11,773 nucleotides of DNA from Rickettsia sp. (GTDB taxonomy: Bacteria; Pseudomonadota; Alphaproteobacteria; Rickettsiales; Rickettsiaceae), in the NCBI GenBank assembly GCA_031254535.1, contig JAIRUG010000049.1:1-11773 (forward strand), in the 5' to 3' direction. The notes beneath the pieces were generated by a model. That model ran no database searches. It worked only from the letters and a program-made list of their open reading frames with translations, and was not told the DNA's origin. The translations under genes and the position numbers were made by a program. Below, piece after piece: positions 1 to 6,476 of the stretch (positions are counted from its first letter, which is position 1; each line of letters opens with the position of its first letter).

Positions 1-55
1 TATGACGTTCCTTCAACTTTTCTCTTTGTTCTTCTGTCAATACATTCTTACTCAT
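1..55 (-). CDS. IS630-like transposase, N-terminal fragment (runs off window)
   Basis: The minus strand from an ATG at 55 encodes 18 residues before the window edge, MSKNVLTEEQREKLKERH. This charged LTEEQREKLKxRH opening resembles the start of IS630-family transposases common in Rickettsiales and Legionella, where it leads into a helix-turn-helix DNA-binding domain and then a DDE catalytic domain. Only the first helix is visible, so the family call rests on recognition of a short stretch. The broken tpiA immediately next to it supports an insertion sequence. Whether the transposase is intact cannot be judged because the rest lies outside the window. Confidence 0.5.
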   Translation of the reverse strand, partial: MSKNVLTEEQREKLKERH

Positions 56-88
56 AATGTCATATACTCTATAATATCTCTCCTATCT

Positions 89-118
89 TTGCAACCCTTC
101 ATTTATGAGTAGTATACC
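89..118 (+). promoter_or_regulatory. Possible outward promoter in the IS end
   Basis: TTGCAA (89-94) and TATACC (113-118) are separated by 18 bases and point out of the IS toward the tpiA remnant and secG. Such a promoter could drive secG after its native upstream gene was cut. In DNA this A+T-rich, matches of this quality arise by chance, so this is a weak call. Confidence 0.22.
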
Positions 119-139
119 ATACCTATCTCTTCTTTCAAC

Positions 140-376
140 AGTCCCATTATTCCTAGAAAAGAAGAACTAATAGAGATATTTGAGGTTCTTAATTATTATC
201 TCAAGCAAAGCCAAGTTGCAAATAATATCAGCTTGGTGTATGGTGGATCTGTAAATTTAGATAATATAGAAAAAATATTGAATCTACAGAATATTGATGG
301 GGTTATGGTTGGCAAATCTTCACTTGATTATCAAATGTTAGTTCAAATGTTAAATTTTAGGGTTTTTAGAAAATGA
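140..376 (+). pseudogene. tpiA: Triosephosphate isomerase, 3' remnant truncated by IS
   Basis: The frame ending in TGA at 374-376 reads about 78 codons of the C-terminal part of triosephosphate isomerase, which interconverts dihydroxyacetone phosphate and glyceraldehyde 3-phosphate. Visible landmarks are IIPRKEELIEIFEVLNYYL (the helix after the usual IGTG segment), the phosphate-binding YGGSVN loop near 238-255, and the DGVMVGKSSLD segment near 298-327. The catalytic glutamate of AYEPIW and the whole N-terminal two thirds are missing, replaced by the insertion-sequence end. The fragment has no start codon of its own and cannot be active. The 5' part may lie on the far side of the IS outside the window. 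Its TGA overlaps the secG start (ATGA), so the two were translationally coupled before the disruption. Confidence 0.82.
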
Positions 377-675
377 TGAATATATTACTTTTTGTTCATA
401 TTGTGATAGCAATATTGCTAATCATCGTAATTTTGATGCAAAAGACTGGTAGTGATGGATTGAGTGACATTGGTGGTAGTGGTACTATGGGTGTTGTAGC
501 AGGTCGGACAGTGGTTAATTTCTTGACTAGAACTACAGTAGTGCTTGCCACATTGTTTATAATCAATGCTATTATTCTGGCTAATTTGTCTTCTAGGAAA
601 AATCCTGGGATAATTAAGAAAATTGAACAAGCTGACGATAAGCAACAAGAGTCTAGTTTGCCCATTGCTAAGTAG
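373..675 (+). CDS. secG: Preprotein translocase subunit SecG
   Basis: This 100-residue inner-membrane protein is the accessory subunit of the SecYEG export channel. It has the expected two transmembrane segments (about residues 3-22 and 50-70) joined by a glycine-rich cytoplasmic loop. The family signature is clear: LMQKTGSDG after the first helix, then GGSGTMG, then FLTRTT entering the second helix. The C-terminal tail after residue 75 is short and charged. Two ATG codons stand in tandem at 373 and 376. AGGG at 359-362 is a loose ribosome-binding site for either, and the first overlaps the tpiA stop. With tpiA broken, the original operon promoter is probably cut off, so secG must use the IS end or an internal promoter. 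Confidence 0.93.
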   Translation: MMNILLFVHIVIAILLIIVILMQKTGSDGLSDIGGSGTMGVVAGRTVVNFLTRTTVVLATLFIINAIILANLSSRKNPGIIKKIEQADDKQQESSLPIAK

Positions 676-682
676 AATATAC

Positions 683-708
683 TCTTCTGCTTTGAAGAAT
701 TGTTTTTT
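683..708 (+). terminator. Weak possible intrinsic terminator after secG
   Basis: TCTTC (683-687) and GAAGA (694-698) form a 5-bp stem with a 6-base loop, followed after four bases by a run of six T (703-708). The stem is short and has only two G:C pairs, so this is tentative. Confidence 0.3.
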
Positions 709-782
709 GAAAATATCAGGGACTCGCATACTCACATACCCTACATTTTTTATTATACTAAGTATTACAACAGCATAAAAAC

Positions 783-874
783 GTCATTGCGATGAGGTGT
801 AGCCGACGAAGCAATCCATATTTATTTTTATTATTTTCTGGATTGCTTCGACCATTACATGGTCTCGCAATGAC
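783..874. repeat. Palindromic BIME-like repeat, copy 1
   Basis: A full element opens with GTCATTGCGA and GACGAAGCAATCCA and closes with TGGATTGCTTCG and TCTCGCAATGAC, with an A+T-rich centre of about 20 bases. The right half, read inward, carries the inner stem ACCAT/ATGGT. The left half carries GGT-GTA-GCC (one wobble pair). It fills the secG-kdsA gap. Confidence 0.9.
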
Positions 875-883
875 AGCAGAATG

Positions 884-918
884 TGGATTACCACGACCAC
901 TGGCGACGCGACAATCCA
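884..918. repeat. Degenerate partial copy of the palindromic repeat, copy 2
   Basis: TGGATT at the left and CAATCCA at the right enclose CCACGACCAC and GGCGACGCG. It looks like the inner arms of a decayed element whose outer GTCATTGC ends are gone. It ends about 25 bases before the first possible kdsA start. Confidence 0.5.
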
Positions 919-942
919 AACGAAATCATCCATTAAAGAGAG

Positions 943-1788
943 ATGTTTACAGAACCTATGCAAAAAATAATTGACTTACATAATATCAAAATTGGCAATG
1001 CTCTACCATTTATTTTGATTGCTGGACCTTGCCAAATAGAAACTTTAGATCACGCACTATTTATGGCAGACAAGCTTGTGACTCTTACTAGTAAACTTAA
1101 TATACCATTTATTTATAAATCATCATTTGATAAAGCAAATAGAACTTCAGTCAATGGTCTCCGTGGTAGTGGTCTTGACAAAGGGTTAGAAATTTTGTAT
1201 AAAGTAAAATCAACCTTTAATTGTCATATTCTTACTGATGTTCATACAGAGACTCAATGTGCTAGGGTTGCTGAAATTGTCGATATAATCCAAATCCCCG
1301 CTTTTTTGTGTAGACAAACAGACTTACTGCATGCTGCAGCAGTGACTAATAAGGTTGTTAATGTGAAAAAAGGGCAGTTCCTTGCTCCTTGGGATATGAA
1401 GAATGTTCATGCTAAGTTGGAAAGATTTGGTGCTAAAAATATCATGCTTACTGAGCGGGGAATATGTTTTGGTTACAACACATTAGTATCAGATATGCGT
1501 AGTTTACCAATTATGGCAGAAACTGGTGCTCCAGTAATTTTTGACGCAACCCATTCAGTTCAGCAGCCAGGTGGCATAGGTAATAGTAGTGGTGGTGAGA
1601 GAAAATATGTTGAAGTACTGGCAAGGGCAGCTGTTAGCGTTGGAGTAGCTGGTATTTTTATGGAAGTTCATCAAGAGCCAGATAATGCACCAAGTGACGG
1701 ACCTTGTATGATCAAGCTACATGATCTAGAACCTATATTATCTAGGTTGAAGAAATATGATGATATAACTAAAACAATATCCAGATAG
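943..1788 (+). CDS. kdsA: 3-deoxy-8-phosphooctulonate synthase (KDO-8-phosphate synthase)
   Basis: This cytosolic enzyme condenses phosphoenolpyruvate with arabinose 5-phosphate to give KDO-8-phosphate, the precursor of the inner-core sugar of lipopolysaccharide. The (beta/alpha)8 barrel motifs occur in order: IAGPCQIE (27-33), KSSFDKANR (59-67), TDVHTETQ (98-105), [13 protein letters not shown] (117-129), [13 protein letters not shown] (142-154), [12 protein letters not shown] (200-211) and [14 protein letters not shown] (241-254). Cys30, His204, Glu241 and Asp252 match the four metal ligands of the metal-dependent class, so this is not the metal-free E. coli type. The frame opens with ATG at 943 (281 residues). 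From memory, rickettsial homologues begin at the equivalent of Met6 (ATG 958, MQKIIDL), which is the likelier biological start. AAAGAGAG at 935-942 is not well spaced for either. Presence of KDO synthesis argues against LPS-less relatives such as Orientia. Confidence 0.96.
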   Translation: MFTEPMQKIIDLHNIKIGNALPFILIAGPCQIETLDHALFMADKLVTLTSKLNIPFIYKSSFDKANRTSVNGLRGSGLDKGLEILYKVKSTFNCHILTDVHTETQCARVAEIVDIIQIPAFLCRQTDLLHAAAVTNKVVNVKKGQFLAPWDMKNVHAKLERFGAKNIMLTERGICFGYNTLVSDMRSLPIMAETGAPVIFDATHSVQQPGGIGNSSGGERKYVEVLARAAVSVGVAGIFMEVHQEPDNAPSDGPCMIKLHDLEPILSRLKKYDDITKTISR

Positions 1789-1805
1789 CTAATCCGGGAA
1801 GGTTT

Positions 1806-1836
1806 TAGCCATAGTAAAGTGGCTCCTCGCAATGAC
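1806..1836. repeat. Truncated half copy of the palindromic repeat, copy 3
   Basis: This half ends in GGCTCCTCGCAATGAC. Its inner arms GCC/GGC survive, but the GAAGCAATCCA side is gone. It lies just downstream of the kdsA stop and is joined to copy 4 by the linker GTTTGAGGTGCATAC. Confidence 0.6.
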
Positions 1837-1853
1837 GTTTGAGGTGCATACAC

Positions 1854-1946
1854 GTCTATTAGCGAGACCACGTAGTGGTAGAAGCAGTCCATTTCTAATC
1901 ATTTCCTGGATTGCTTTGTCAACCTACGGTCTTCTCGTTAATAGAC
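1854..1946. repeat. Palindromic repeat with variant ends, copy 4
   Basis: The left end is GTCTATTAGCGAG instead of GTCATTGCGAG, and the right end is CTCGTTAATAGAC, its near-exact complement, so both outer ends carry the same variant. The left half has the inner stem ACCAC-GTA-GTGGT. The right half has the complement of GACC-GTA-GGTT. It sits between the convergent genes kdsA and ptrB, where it could form a hairpin in either transcript and act as a terminator or 3'-end stabiliser (inference). Confidence 0.85.
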
Positions 1947-1993
1947 ATTTAGGAACTTATAACAATATCAACAACCTAATTCAATTAGCTATA

Positions 1994-4048
1994 CTATCTG
2001 ATTATACCAAAAATCCTAAATATAAATATTATATCATCGGCTGCTTCTTTTAGATAATCGAAACGACCAGAAGATCCTTTATGCCCTGAATCCATATTAG
2101 TTTTTAGCAATAATATATTATCATCTGTTTTTGTTGCCCGAATCTTTGCTGCCCACTTAGCTGCTTCCCAATATCCAACTCTAGGGTCAGAGATTCCAGC
2201 AGTGATAAATAGGCTCGGGTAATTTTGTGCTTTTATATTATCATACGGAGAATAGGACTTAATATAGTTAAAATAGTCTAGTTCTTTAGGATTGCCCCAT
2301 TCCTTAAATTCACTAGGGGTTAATGGCAATTCTTCATCGAGCATAGTATTTAATACATCAACAAAAGGTACATGGGCAAGTACTGCTTTAAATAATTCTG
2401 GTTGCTTATTAATGACCGCACCAATTAACATCCCCCCTGCACTTCCACCACAAACTACTATATCACCCTTGCTAGTATATTTTTCTTTAATTAGCTCTTT
2501 AGCAGAAACAATAAAATCGTCAAAAGTTCTTTTTTTATTGAGGAATTTGGCAGCTTCATACCAATCATGTCCGAGATCGTCTCCACCTCTAATATGGGCA
2601 AGAGCATAGACAAACCCACGATTTACAAGAGAAATAGCTGTATTCCGAAAGGATACTGGTATGCTAACACCATATGAACCATAACCATATAAGTATAAAG
2701 GATTTTTCCCATCCTTTTTAAACAACGATTTTTTATATAATAAGGTAATTGGTACTTTAACTCCATCATTATCAGCAAATATCCTTTCTACCATATATTC
2801 TTCAGGGTTAAAGCCACTTGGTATTTCTTGCACTTTCAATATTGACAGTTGGTCACTATTAAAATCATAACTATAAGTGGTGTTCGGTCTAGCAAGTGAG
2901 GAATAATTTACCCTAATATCATCTTCATCAAAATTAGTAGATACGGCAAGGGCAGTAAAAGAAGCATCTGGGAAGTGAATAACTTTTTCACTCTGCTCTT
3001 TAAGATGTTTTATTTTAATAACCGGTAATCCTTGATCACGATAATTAACTATTAAATAATTGTTAGTAATATCAAAACCAGATAAATATCTAGTTGTATC
3101 TTCTGGAATATAATTATTCTCCCACAAATCATTTTGGAAATTATGCACATCTACTAATACTATGCGAAAGTTTTTTGCCCCTTCATTGGTACTAATATAA
3201 AAACTATCACCATTATGCTCAACATCATAAAAAACCCCATCCTTTGAAGCTCTAATAAGTTTAGGCTGAAAGCTATGATCACACATTTCTATAGCATATG
3301 TTTCATTTTCATTATGACCAGAGACATCAACGAAAATATATTGTCGACTGGATGACTTACTGACATTCAGCTGATATAATGTATCTGTTATATAATGTAC
3401 TAACTTATCATTGGAAGTTAAGTCGCCTAAAGAGTGGAACATTAATTTATCACAACGAAAATTCTCATTAACCGGCATATAAAAGAACCCTTTCAGCTCT
3501 TCATGCCAAATTATATTGCGACTAACGTTATCTATTTCATCTGGTAAATATTCTTTGGTCTTTAAATTATAGATTTTAATTGTGTATTGTTCATCACCGG
3601 TAAAATCAACACTATAAGCTAGTAACATATGATCAGGAGAGAGTGTTACTAGACCTACATCCGTAAATTTATTATCTTTAGCAACAGCATTAACATCTAA
3701 TATAATTTCTTCCGGAGCATCTACTGAACCCATTTTTCGGCAATATATTGGATAATCGGTATTTTCTTCAGTTCTAGTATAATAATAATAACTATCTTTT
3801 TTTACATAAGTTGACTGATCAGCAAGTTTAACTCTGCCTTTTAACTCTTCAAAGATTTTATCTTTTTCTTTTTGTAATGGCTCAAAAAATTGCTCGGAAT
3901 ATTTATTTTCTGCCCGTAAATATTCTATGATTTTTTTATCGCTAACATTAGGCCATTCGCTATCTCTAAGCCATGCATATTCATCTGTAATTTTTTGACC
4001 GTGCAATGAAAAACTGTAATCGATCTTATCGGCTATAGGTAGCTTCAT
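1994..4048 (-). CDS. ptrB: Oligopeptidase B (protease II), S9A serine peptidase
   Basis: This 684-residue peptidase has almost exactly the family length (E. coli protease II has 686). It cleaves short peptides after Arg or Lys, normally in the cytosol, and I see no signal peptide. The N-terminal part (about 1-70) has the S9 opening with ITDEYAWLRD. A beta-propeller spans about 70-400 and limits access to small peptides. The alpha/beta-hydrolase domain follows, with YGYGSYG, the oxyanion and lid region HIRGGDDLGHDWYEAAK, and the nucleophile motif GGSAGG. Ser536, Asp621 (SDPRV) and His656 (SGHKGSSGR) sit four residues after the E. coli triad positions, so the active site is intact. The ATG start at 4048 is certain: AAAGGAGGAGG lies six bases upstream. 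It converges with kdsA. In an intracellular bacterium a role in recycling host-derived peptides is plausible but inferred. Confidence 0.95.
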   Translation of the reverse strand: MKLPIADKIDYSFSLHGQKITDEYAWLRDSEWPNVSDKKIIEYLRAENKYSEQFFEPLQKEKDKIFEELKGRVKLADQSTYVKKDSYYYYTRTEENTDYPIYCRKMGSVDAPEEIILDVNAVAKDNKFTDVGLVTLSPDHMLLAYSVDFTGDEQYTIKIYNLKTKEYLPDEIDNVSRNIIWHEELKGFFYMPVNENFRCDKLMFHSLGDLTSNDKLVHYITDTLYQLNVSKSSSRQYIFVDVSGHNENETYAIEMCDHSFQPKLIRASKDGVFYDVEHNGDSFYISTNEGAKNFRIVLVDVHNFQNDLWENNYIPEDTTRYLSGFDITNNYLIVNYRDQGLPVIKIKHLKEQSEKVIHFPDASFTALAVSTNFDEDDIRVNYSSLARPNTTYSYDFNSDQLSILKVQEIPSGFNPEEYMVERIFADNDGVKVPITLLYKKSLFKKDGKNPLYLYGYGSYGVSIPVSFRNTAISLVNRGFVYALAHIRGGDDLGHDWYEAAKFLNKKRTFDDFIVSAKELIKEKYTSKGDIVVCGGSAGGMLIGAVINKQPELFKAVLAHVPFVDVLNTMLDEELPLTPSEFKEWGNPKELDYFNYIKSYSPYDNIKAQNYPSLFITAGISDPRVGYWEAAKWAAKIRATKTDDNILLLKTNMDSGHKGSSGRFDYLKEAADDIIFIFRIFGIIR

Positions 4049-4053
4049 TTTAT

Positions 4054-4088
4054 CCTCCTCCTTTAGTTCACAACTTATATATATAGCA
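4054..4088 (-). promoter_or_regulatory. ptrB Shine-Dalgarno and candidate extended -10 promoter
   Basis: Read on the minus strand, TGCTATATA (4088-4080) is an extended -10 element without a good -35. About 16-20 bases later comes AAAGGAGGAGG (4064-4054), the strongest ribosome-binding site in the window. The implied leader is only about 25 bases. The Shine-Dalgarno is directly visible; the promoter is tentative. Confidence 0.45.
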
Positions 4089-4151
4089 GATTTTTATGCT
4101 CCACTAATAGCTGTTTTCATTATTTTTGCAGTATAGCAGTATGTGGTCAAC

Positions 4152-4244
4152 GTCATTGTGAGGAGACCATAGGTCGACGAAGCAATCCAAGGAAAACTGA
4201 GAAGTCAATGGATTGCCACGCCACCTACGGTGGCTCGCAATGAC
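4152..4244. repeat. Palindromic BIME-like repeat, copy 5
   Basis: The left half is GTCATTGTGAGG to GACGAAGCAATCCA with inner stem GACC-ATA-GGTC. The right half, read inward, has inner stem CCACC/GGTGG and the variant GTGGCAATCCA in place of GAAGCAATCCA. It lies upstream of ptrB and downstream of the third antiporter gene. Confidence 0.9.
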
Positions 4245-4260
4245 GTATGAGGTGCATACC

Positions 4261-4341
4261 GTCTATTGCGAAACCACGTAGTGATCGAAGCAATCCATAT
4301 TCATTAGATTGCTTCGTCGTCTTACGCCTCCTCGCAATGAC
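4261..4341. repeat. Palindromic repeat with one variant end, copy 6
   Basis: The left end is GTCTATTGCGA with inner arms ACCAC-GTA-GTGAT; the right end is the standard CTCCTCGCAATGAC. The linker to copy 5 (GTATGAGGTGCATAC) matches the linker before copy 4. It ends eight bases from the stop codon of the antiporter gene at 4349. Confidence 0.88.
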
Positions 4342-4348
4342 ACAAGAA

Positions 4349-6016
4349 TTATTTGCTAATTAGCAATAGGGTAAAAGTAATTAATAATATAATTACTACT
4401 AACAGACCTGTTGATTGATTATGCAAAGATTTTATCTTACGTAAAGCACTTTTTTCTACTCTTTTAAAAATAGGGTTCTCCGCCCCTAGTTTATCATTAA
4501 AGTCCTGCCCCACTAAGTGATATTTAGAATAAATACGACGAAAATTATTTTCAACAAACTGAAATAAGTCTAAATTTATGTTAGCAGTCGAATGCCTAGA
4601 AATCTTTTTACTAAAGACTATGCTAAGCAATATACCTATTACTATTATTACCAGCTGTTTCACTAGATCCAACCAATTTATCTCAATTATTTCAACAGGA
4701 TAAGATGACCATACTAGTTTCAAGCCTTGCTCTAAAAAGAAGCTAGTTAGCAATATAAACGATAACATGATAAATAAGCTAAGTCTGCTTAAAATATTTA
4801 AATTAGGATAAAATTCACTAATTAAAGATTTATATTTAACCGTAGAAAATAGAGCTACACATGTTATAACCTTTAGTAGGAAAATAGCATAATAATTAAT
4901 ATCCCGGTCTAAAGCATTGGTCACAACAATTTTGGTAATAAAACTAGCAAGAGGTGGCAAGGCTATAATGAACAATACACTAACTATTAAACTACCAAGC
5001 AATAAAGGACTTCTCAATGAGTAAAATCCTTTTATCTCAGAACAATTTTCTATATTACCTTTATCTATTAATATAGCAACATATAGACCAGATAAAGCTT
5101 TGTACAATATATGTACATAAAGAAAAACTATGATTGCTAAATTTGCTTGTTGAGATTTTGTGCCAATAGCAATCAGCATGAATCCAAGCTGAGAAACAGT
5201 AAGATAACATACTAATCTTTTAATGTTATCTTCTATACAAGCATAAATCCCCCCATATATAATCATTAATAATCCAAAGAATTTAAGTATTTCTAAGCCA
5301 CTAAATAATTTAAGTAGTATAATTATCGATATTTTACTAGTAAAGCTGGTTAAATATATCATCCCTGAATTCGAGGCAAATGGATAACAATTAACAAGCC
5401 ATCCAGAAAAAGGTATGCTCGCTACATTAATCAAACAACCACCAAGTATTAAAGCGTAAAAGATAAAAGAAGCATCTCTGTTTTCTATCAACTGAGTAAG
5501 AGAAATAATTTGTGTGTTAGAATTGTTGGTAATTATATAACTAATCCCTATTAAGATAAGACTACCACTTATAAGATGCGTAAGAAAATACTGTCTTGCA
5601 GCCTTAATACTATTCTTATAATTGCCGTAAAAAATTAACAAAGCAGCACATATCATCATCATTTCTAGGGAAACAAACATCGAGATAAAATCCCCAGCAA
5701 ATAAACAGCTCAAGGAAGTAGCTGAATATAGACTACCTATAAGTACCTCAAATTTTCTGTTTTGGCTAATGGCATATAAGTTAGTCACCAACGTCACAAC
5801 CATAAAAGCAAGTGCTACTAATTTATTTTCATGACTAAAATTAACAATAAAACTATTATTATATAGATTAATTACCGCCTCATTTTGGTTGTTAATTAAC
5901 AATATACCAACAACTATTGGATAAATTATTGAAATAATATAAAATACTTTTCTAAAGTTAAAATATAGAAACAAAATAAACAAAGGAATAAGTAAGGCTG
6001 GGTAGTAAAACATCAT
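4349..6016 (-). CDS. Third MrpD/NuoM-type antiporter-like membrane protein, atypical (D'')
   Basis: This ~555-residue polytopic membrane protein belongs to the proton-conducting antiporter family shared by Mrp antiporters and complex I (NuoL/M/N). Supporting features, numbered from the ATG at 6016, are the TM5 glutamate in SLEMMM (Glu118), a TM8 lysine (Lys228), the loop DNIKRLVCYLTVSQLGF (263-279), TM12 His302/Lys306 in YVHILYKALSG, and LPPLASFITK (353-362). The TM7 motif is abnormal: the lysine five residues before the conserved proline is Asn197, and the histidine two after it is serine (IPFSGW). Residues from about 470 form a soluble, charged extension, followed by a last hydrophobic helix at 537-553. 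The first in-frame codon is TTG at 6019, but ATG at 6016 or 6013 is likelier. No clear Shine-Dalgarno is visible. It is last in the antiporter cluster, with repeats on both sides. It may be structural rather than pumping (inference). Confidence 0.8.
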   Translation of the reverse strand: MMFYYPALLIPLFILFLYFNFRKVFYIISIIYPIVVGILLINNQNEAVINLYNNSFIVNFSHENKLVALAFMVVTLVTNLYAISQNRKFEVLIGSLYSATSLSCLFAGDFISMFVSLEMMMICAALLIFYGNYKNSIKAARQYFLTHLISGSLILIGISYIITNNSNTQIISLTQLIENRDASFIFYALILGGCLINVASIPFSGWLVNCYPFASNSGMIYLTSFTSKISIIILLKLFSGLEILKFFGLLMIIYGGIYACIEDNIKRLVCYLTVSQLGFMLIAIGTKSQQANLAIIVFLYVHILYKALSGLYVAILIDKGNIENCSEIKGFYSLRSPLLLGSLIVSVLFIIALPPLASFITKIVVTNALDRDINYYAIFLLKVITCVALFSTVKYKSLISEFYPNLNILSRLSLFIMLSFILLTSFFLEQGLKLVWSSYPVEIIEINWLDLVKQLVIIVIGILLSIVFSKKISRHSTANINLDLFQFVENNFRRIYSKYHLVGQDFNDKLGAENPIFKRVEKSALRKIKSLHNQSTGLLVVIILLITFTLLLISK

Positions 6017-6071
6017 CAATTCTAATTATGGTTTTGTAGGAGTTATATCTAACGCGAGTTGCCAATAAAAC

Positions 6072-6164
6072 GTCTATTAGCGAGGAGCGACGATAGCAGC
6101 GACGAGCAATCCATATGACAAGTTTCATGGATTGCCACGCTCACATACGTTCGCTCGCAATGAC
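6072..6164. repeat. Palindromic repeat with variant left end, copy 7
   Basis: The left end is GTCTATTAGCGAGG with GAGCAATCCA; the right half runs TGGATTGCCACGC to CGCTCGCAATGAC. The inner stem of the right half, read inward, is CGAACGTATGTGAGCG, partly paired (CG..CG, imperfect). It starts about 55 bases upstream of the D'' gene. Confidence 0.85.
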
Positions 6165-6172
6165 ATTGTAGC

Positions 6173-6267
6173 GTCATTGCAAGGAGCCACTCTAGTGGCA
6201 TTGATGCAATCCATAAAGTAACTAAAAATGGATTGCTTCGTCGACCTACGGTCTTCCTCGCAATGAC
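6173..6267. repeat. Palindromic BIME-like repeat, copy 8
   Basis: The left half is GTCATTGCAAGGA with inner stem GCCACT-CT-AGTGGC and the arm GATGCAATCCA. The right half, read inward, has inner stem GACC-GTA-GGTC and GACGAAGCAATCCA. It is separated from copy 7 by only eight bases. This and the neighbouring copies create open frames on the minus strand (around 6125-6337) that are not genes. Confidence 0.9.
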
Positions 6268-6294
6268 GTTTGAGGCTTACAACGCCCCCTAAAC

Positions 6295-6334
6295 GTCTAT
6301 TAGCGAGACCACGCAAGTAGATCGTGGCAATCCA
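6295..6334. repeat. Orphan half of the palindromic repeat, copy 9
   Basis: Only one half is present, GTCTATTAGCGAG to GTGGCAATCCA, with no mirrored half after it. It is joined to copy 8 by the linker GTTTGAGGCTTACAACGCCC, which recurs between copies 10 and 11. Orphan halves support the half as the basic unit. Confidence 0.8.
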
Positions 6335-6476
6335 CATTCATTTTAAGTTATATAGTATATTGACTATATAATATAGTCAATTCATATTAAGGTATATTAA
6401 TATATAATGTTTTGAACTTGTAAATTAAATGTATATCTAACCAAGGATATCATCACTAGTATTAGGTAAAACATAC
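6335..6476. other. A+T-rich spacer with a perfect 21-bp palindrome
   Basis: This is the only sizeable part of the 457-bp gap at 6020-6476 not made of repeats. I see no gene. Positions 6360-6380 are TTGACTATAT-A-ATATAGTCAA, ten-base arms exactly complementary around one base. On the minus strand TTGACT (6380-6375) is followed after 17 bases by TACTAT (6357-6352), a fair -35/-10 pair pointing toward the D'' gene about 340 bases away. The palindrome therefore overlaps the -35 and could be an operator. It has no T-run, so it is unlikely to be a terminator. Tentative. Confidence 0.35.

Larger units (their letters stand above)
1..140 (-). mobile_element. End of an insertion sequence (probable IS630 family) inserted in tpiA
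   Basis: This stretch holds the transposase start (1-55) and about 85 bases of non-coding sequence before recognisable tpiA codons begin near 140-146. The IS end must lie somewhere in 56-145. I cannot fix it, because the other terminal repeat and the TA target duplication expected of IS630 lie outside the window. An in-frame TAG at 110-112 shows that the tpiA frame is not open further upstream. Confidence 0.5.

Noticed and set aside
792..974. 60-codon plus frame before kdsA
   Set aside because: It starts inside repeat copy 1 and overlaps the kdsA start in another frame, so it is a repeat-derived artefact.
1832..2053. 73-codon plus frame after kdsA
   Set aside because: It reads through repeats 3-4 and then antisense into the end of ptrB; it has no start signal or recognisable protein.
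6125..6337. Open frame on the minus strand encoding ~70 residues
   Set aside because: It lies entirely within palindromic repeat copies 7-9, and its residues (LRG, RHCEE, QSI) are the standard translation of the repeat arms. There is no ribosome-binding site or family resemblance.
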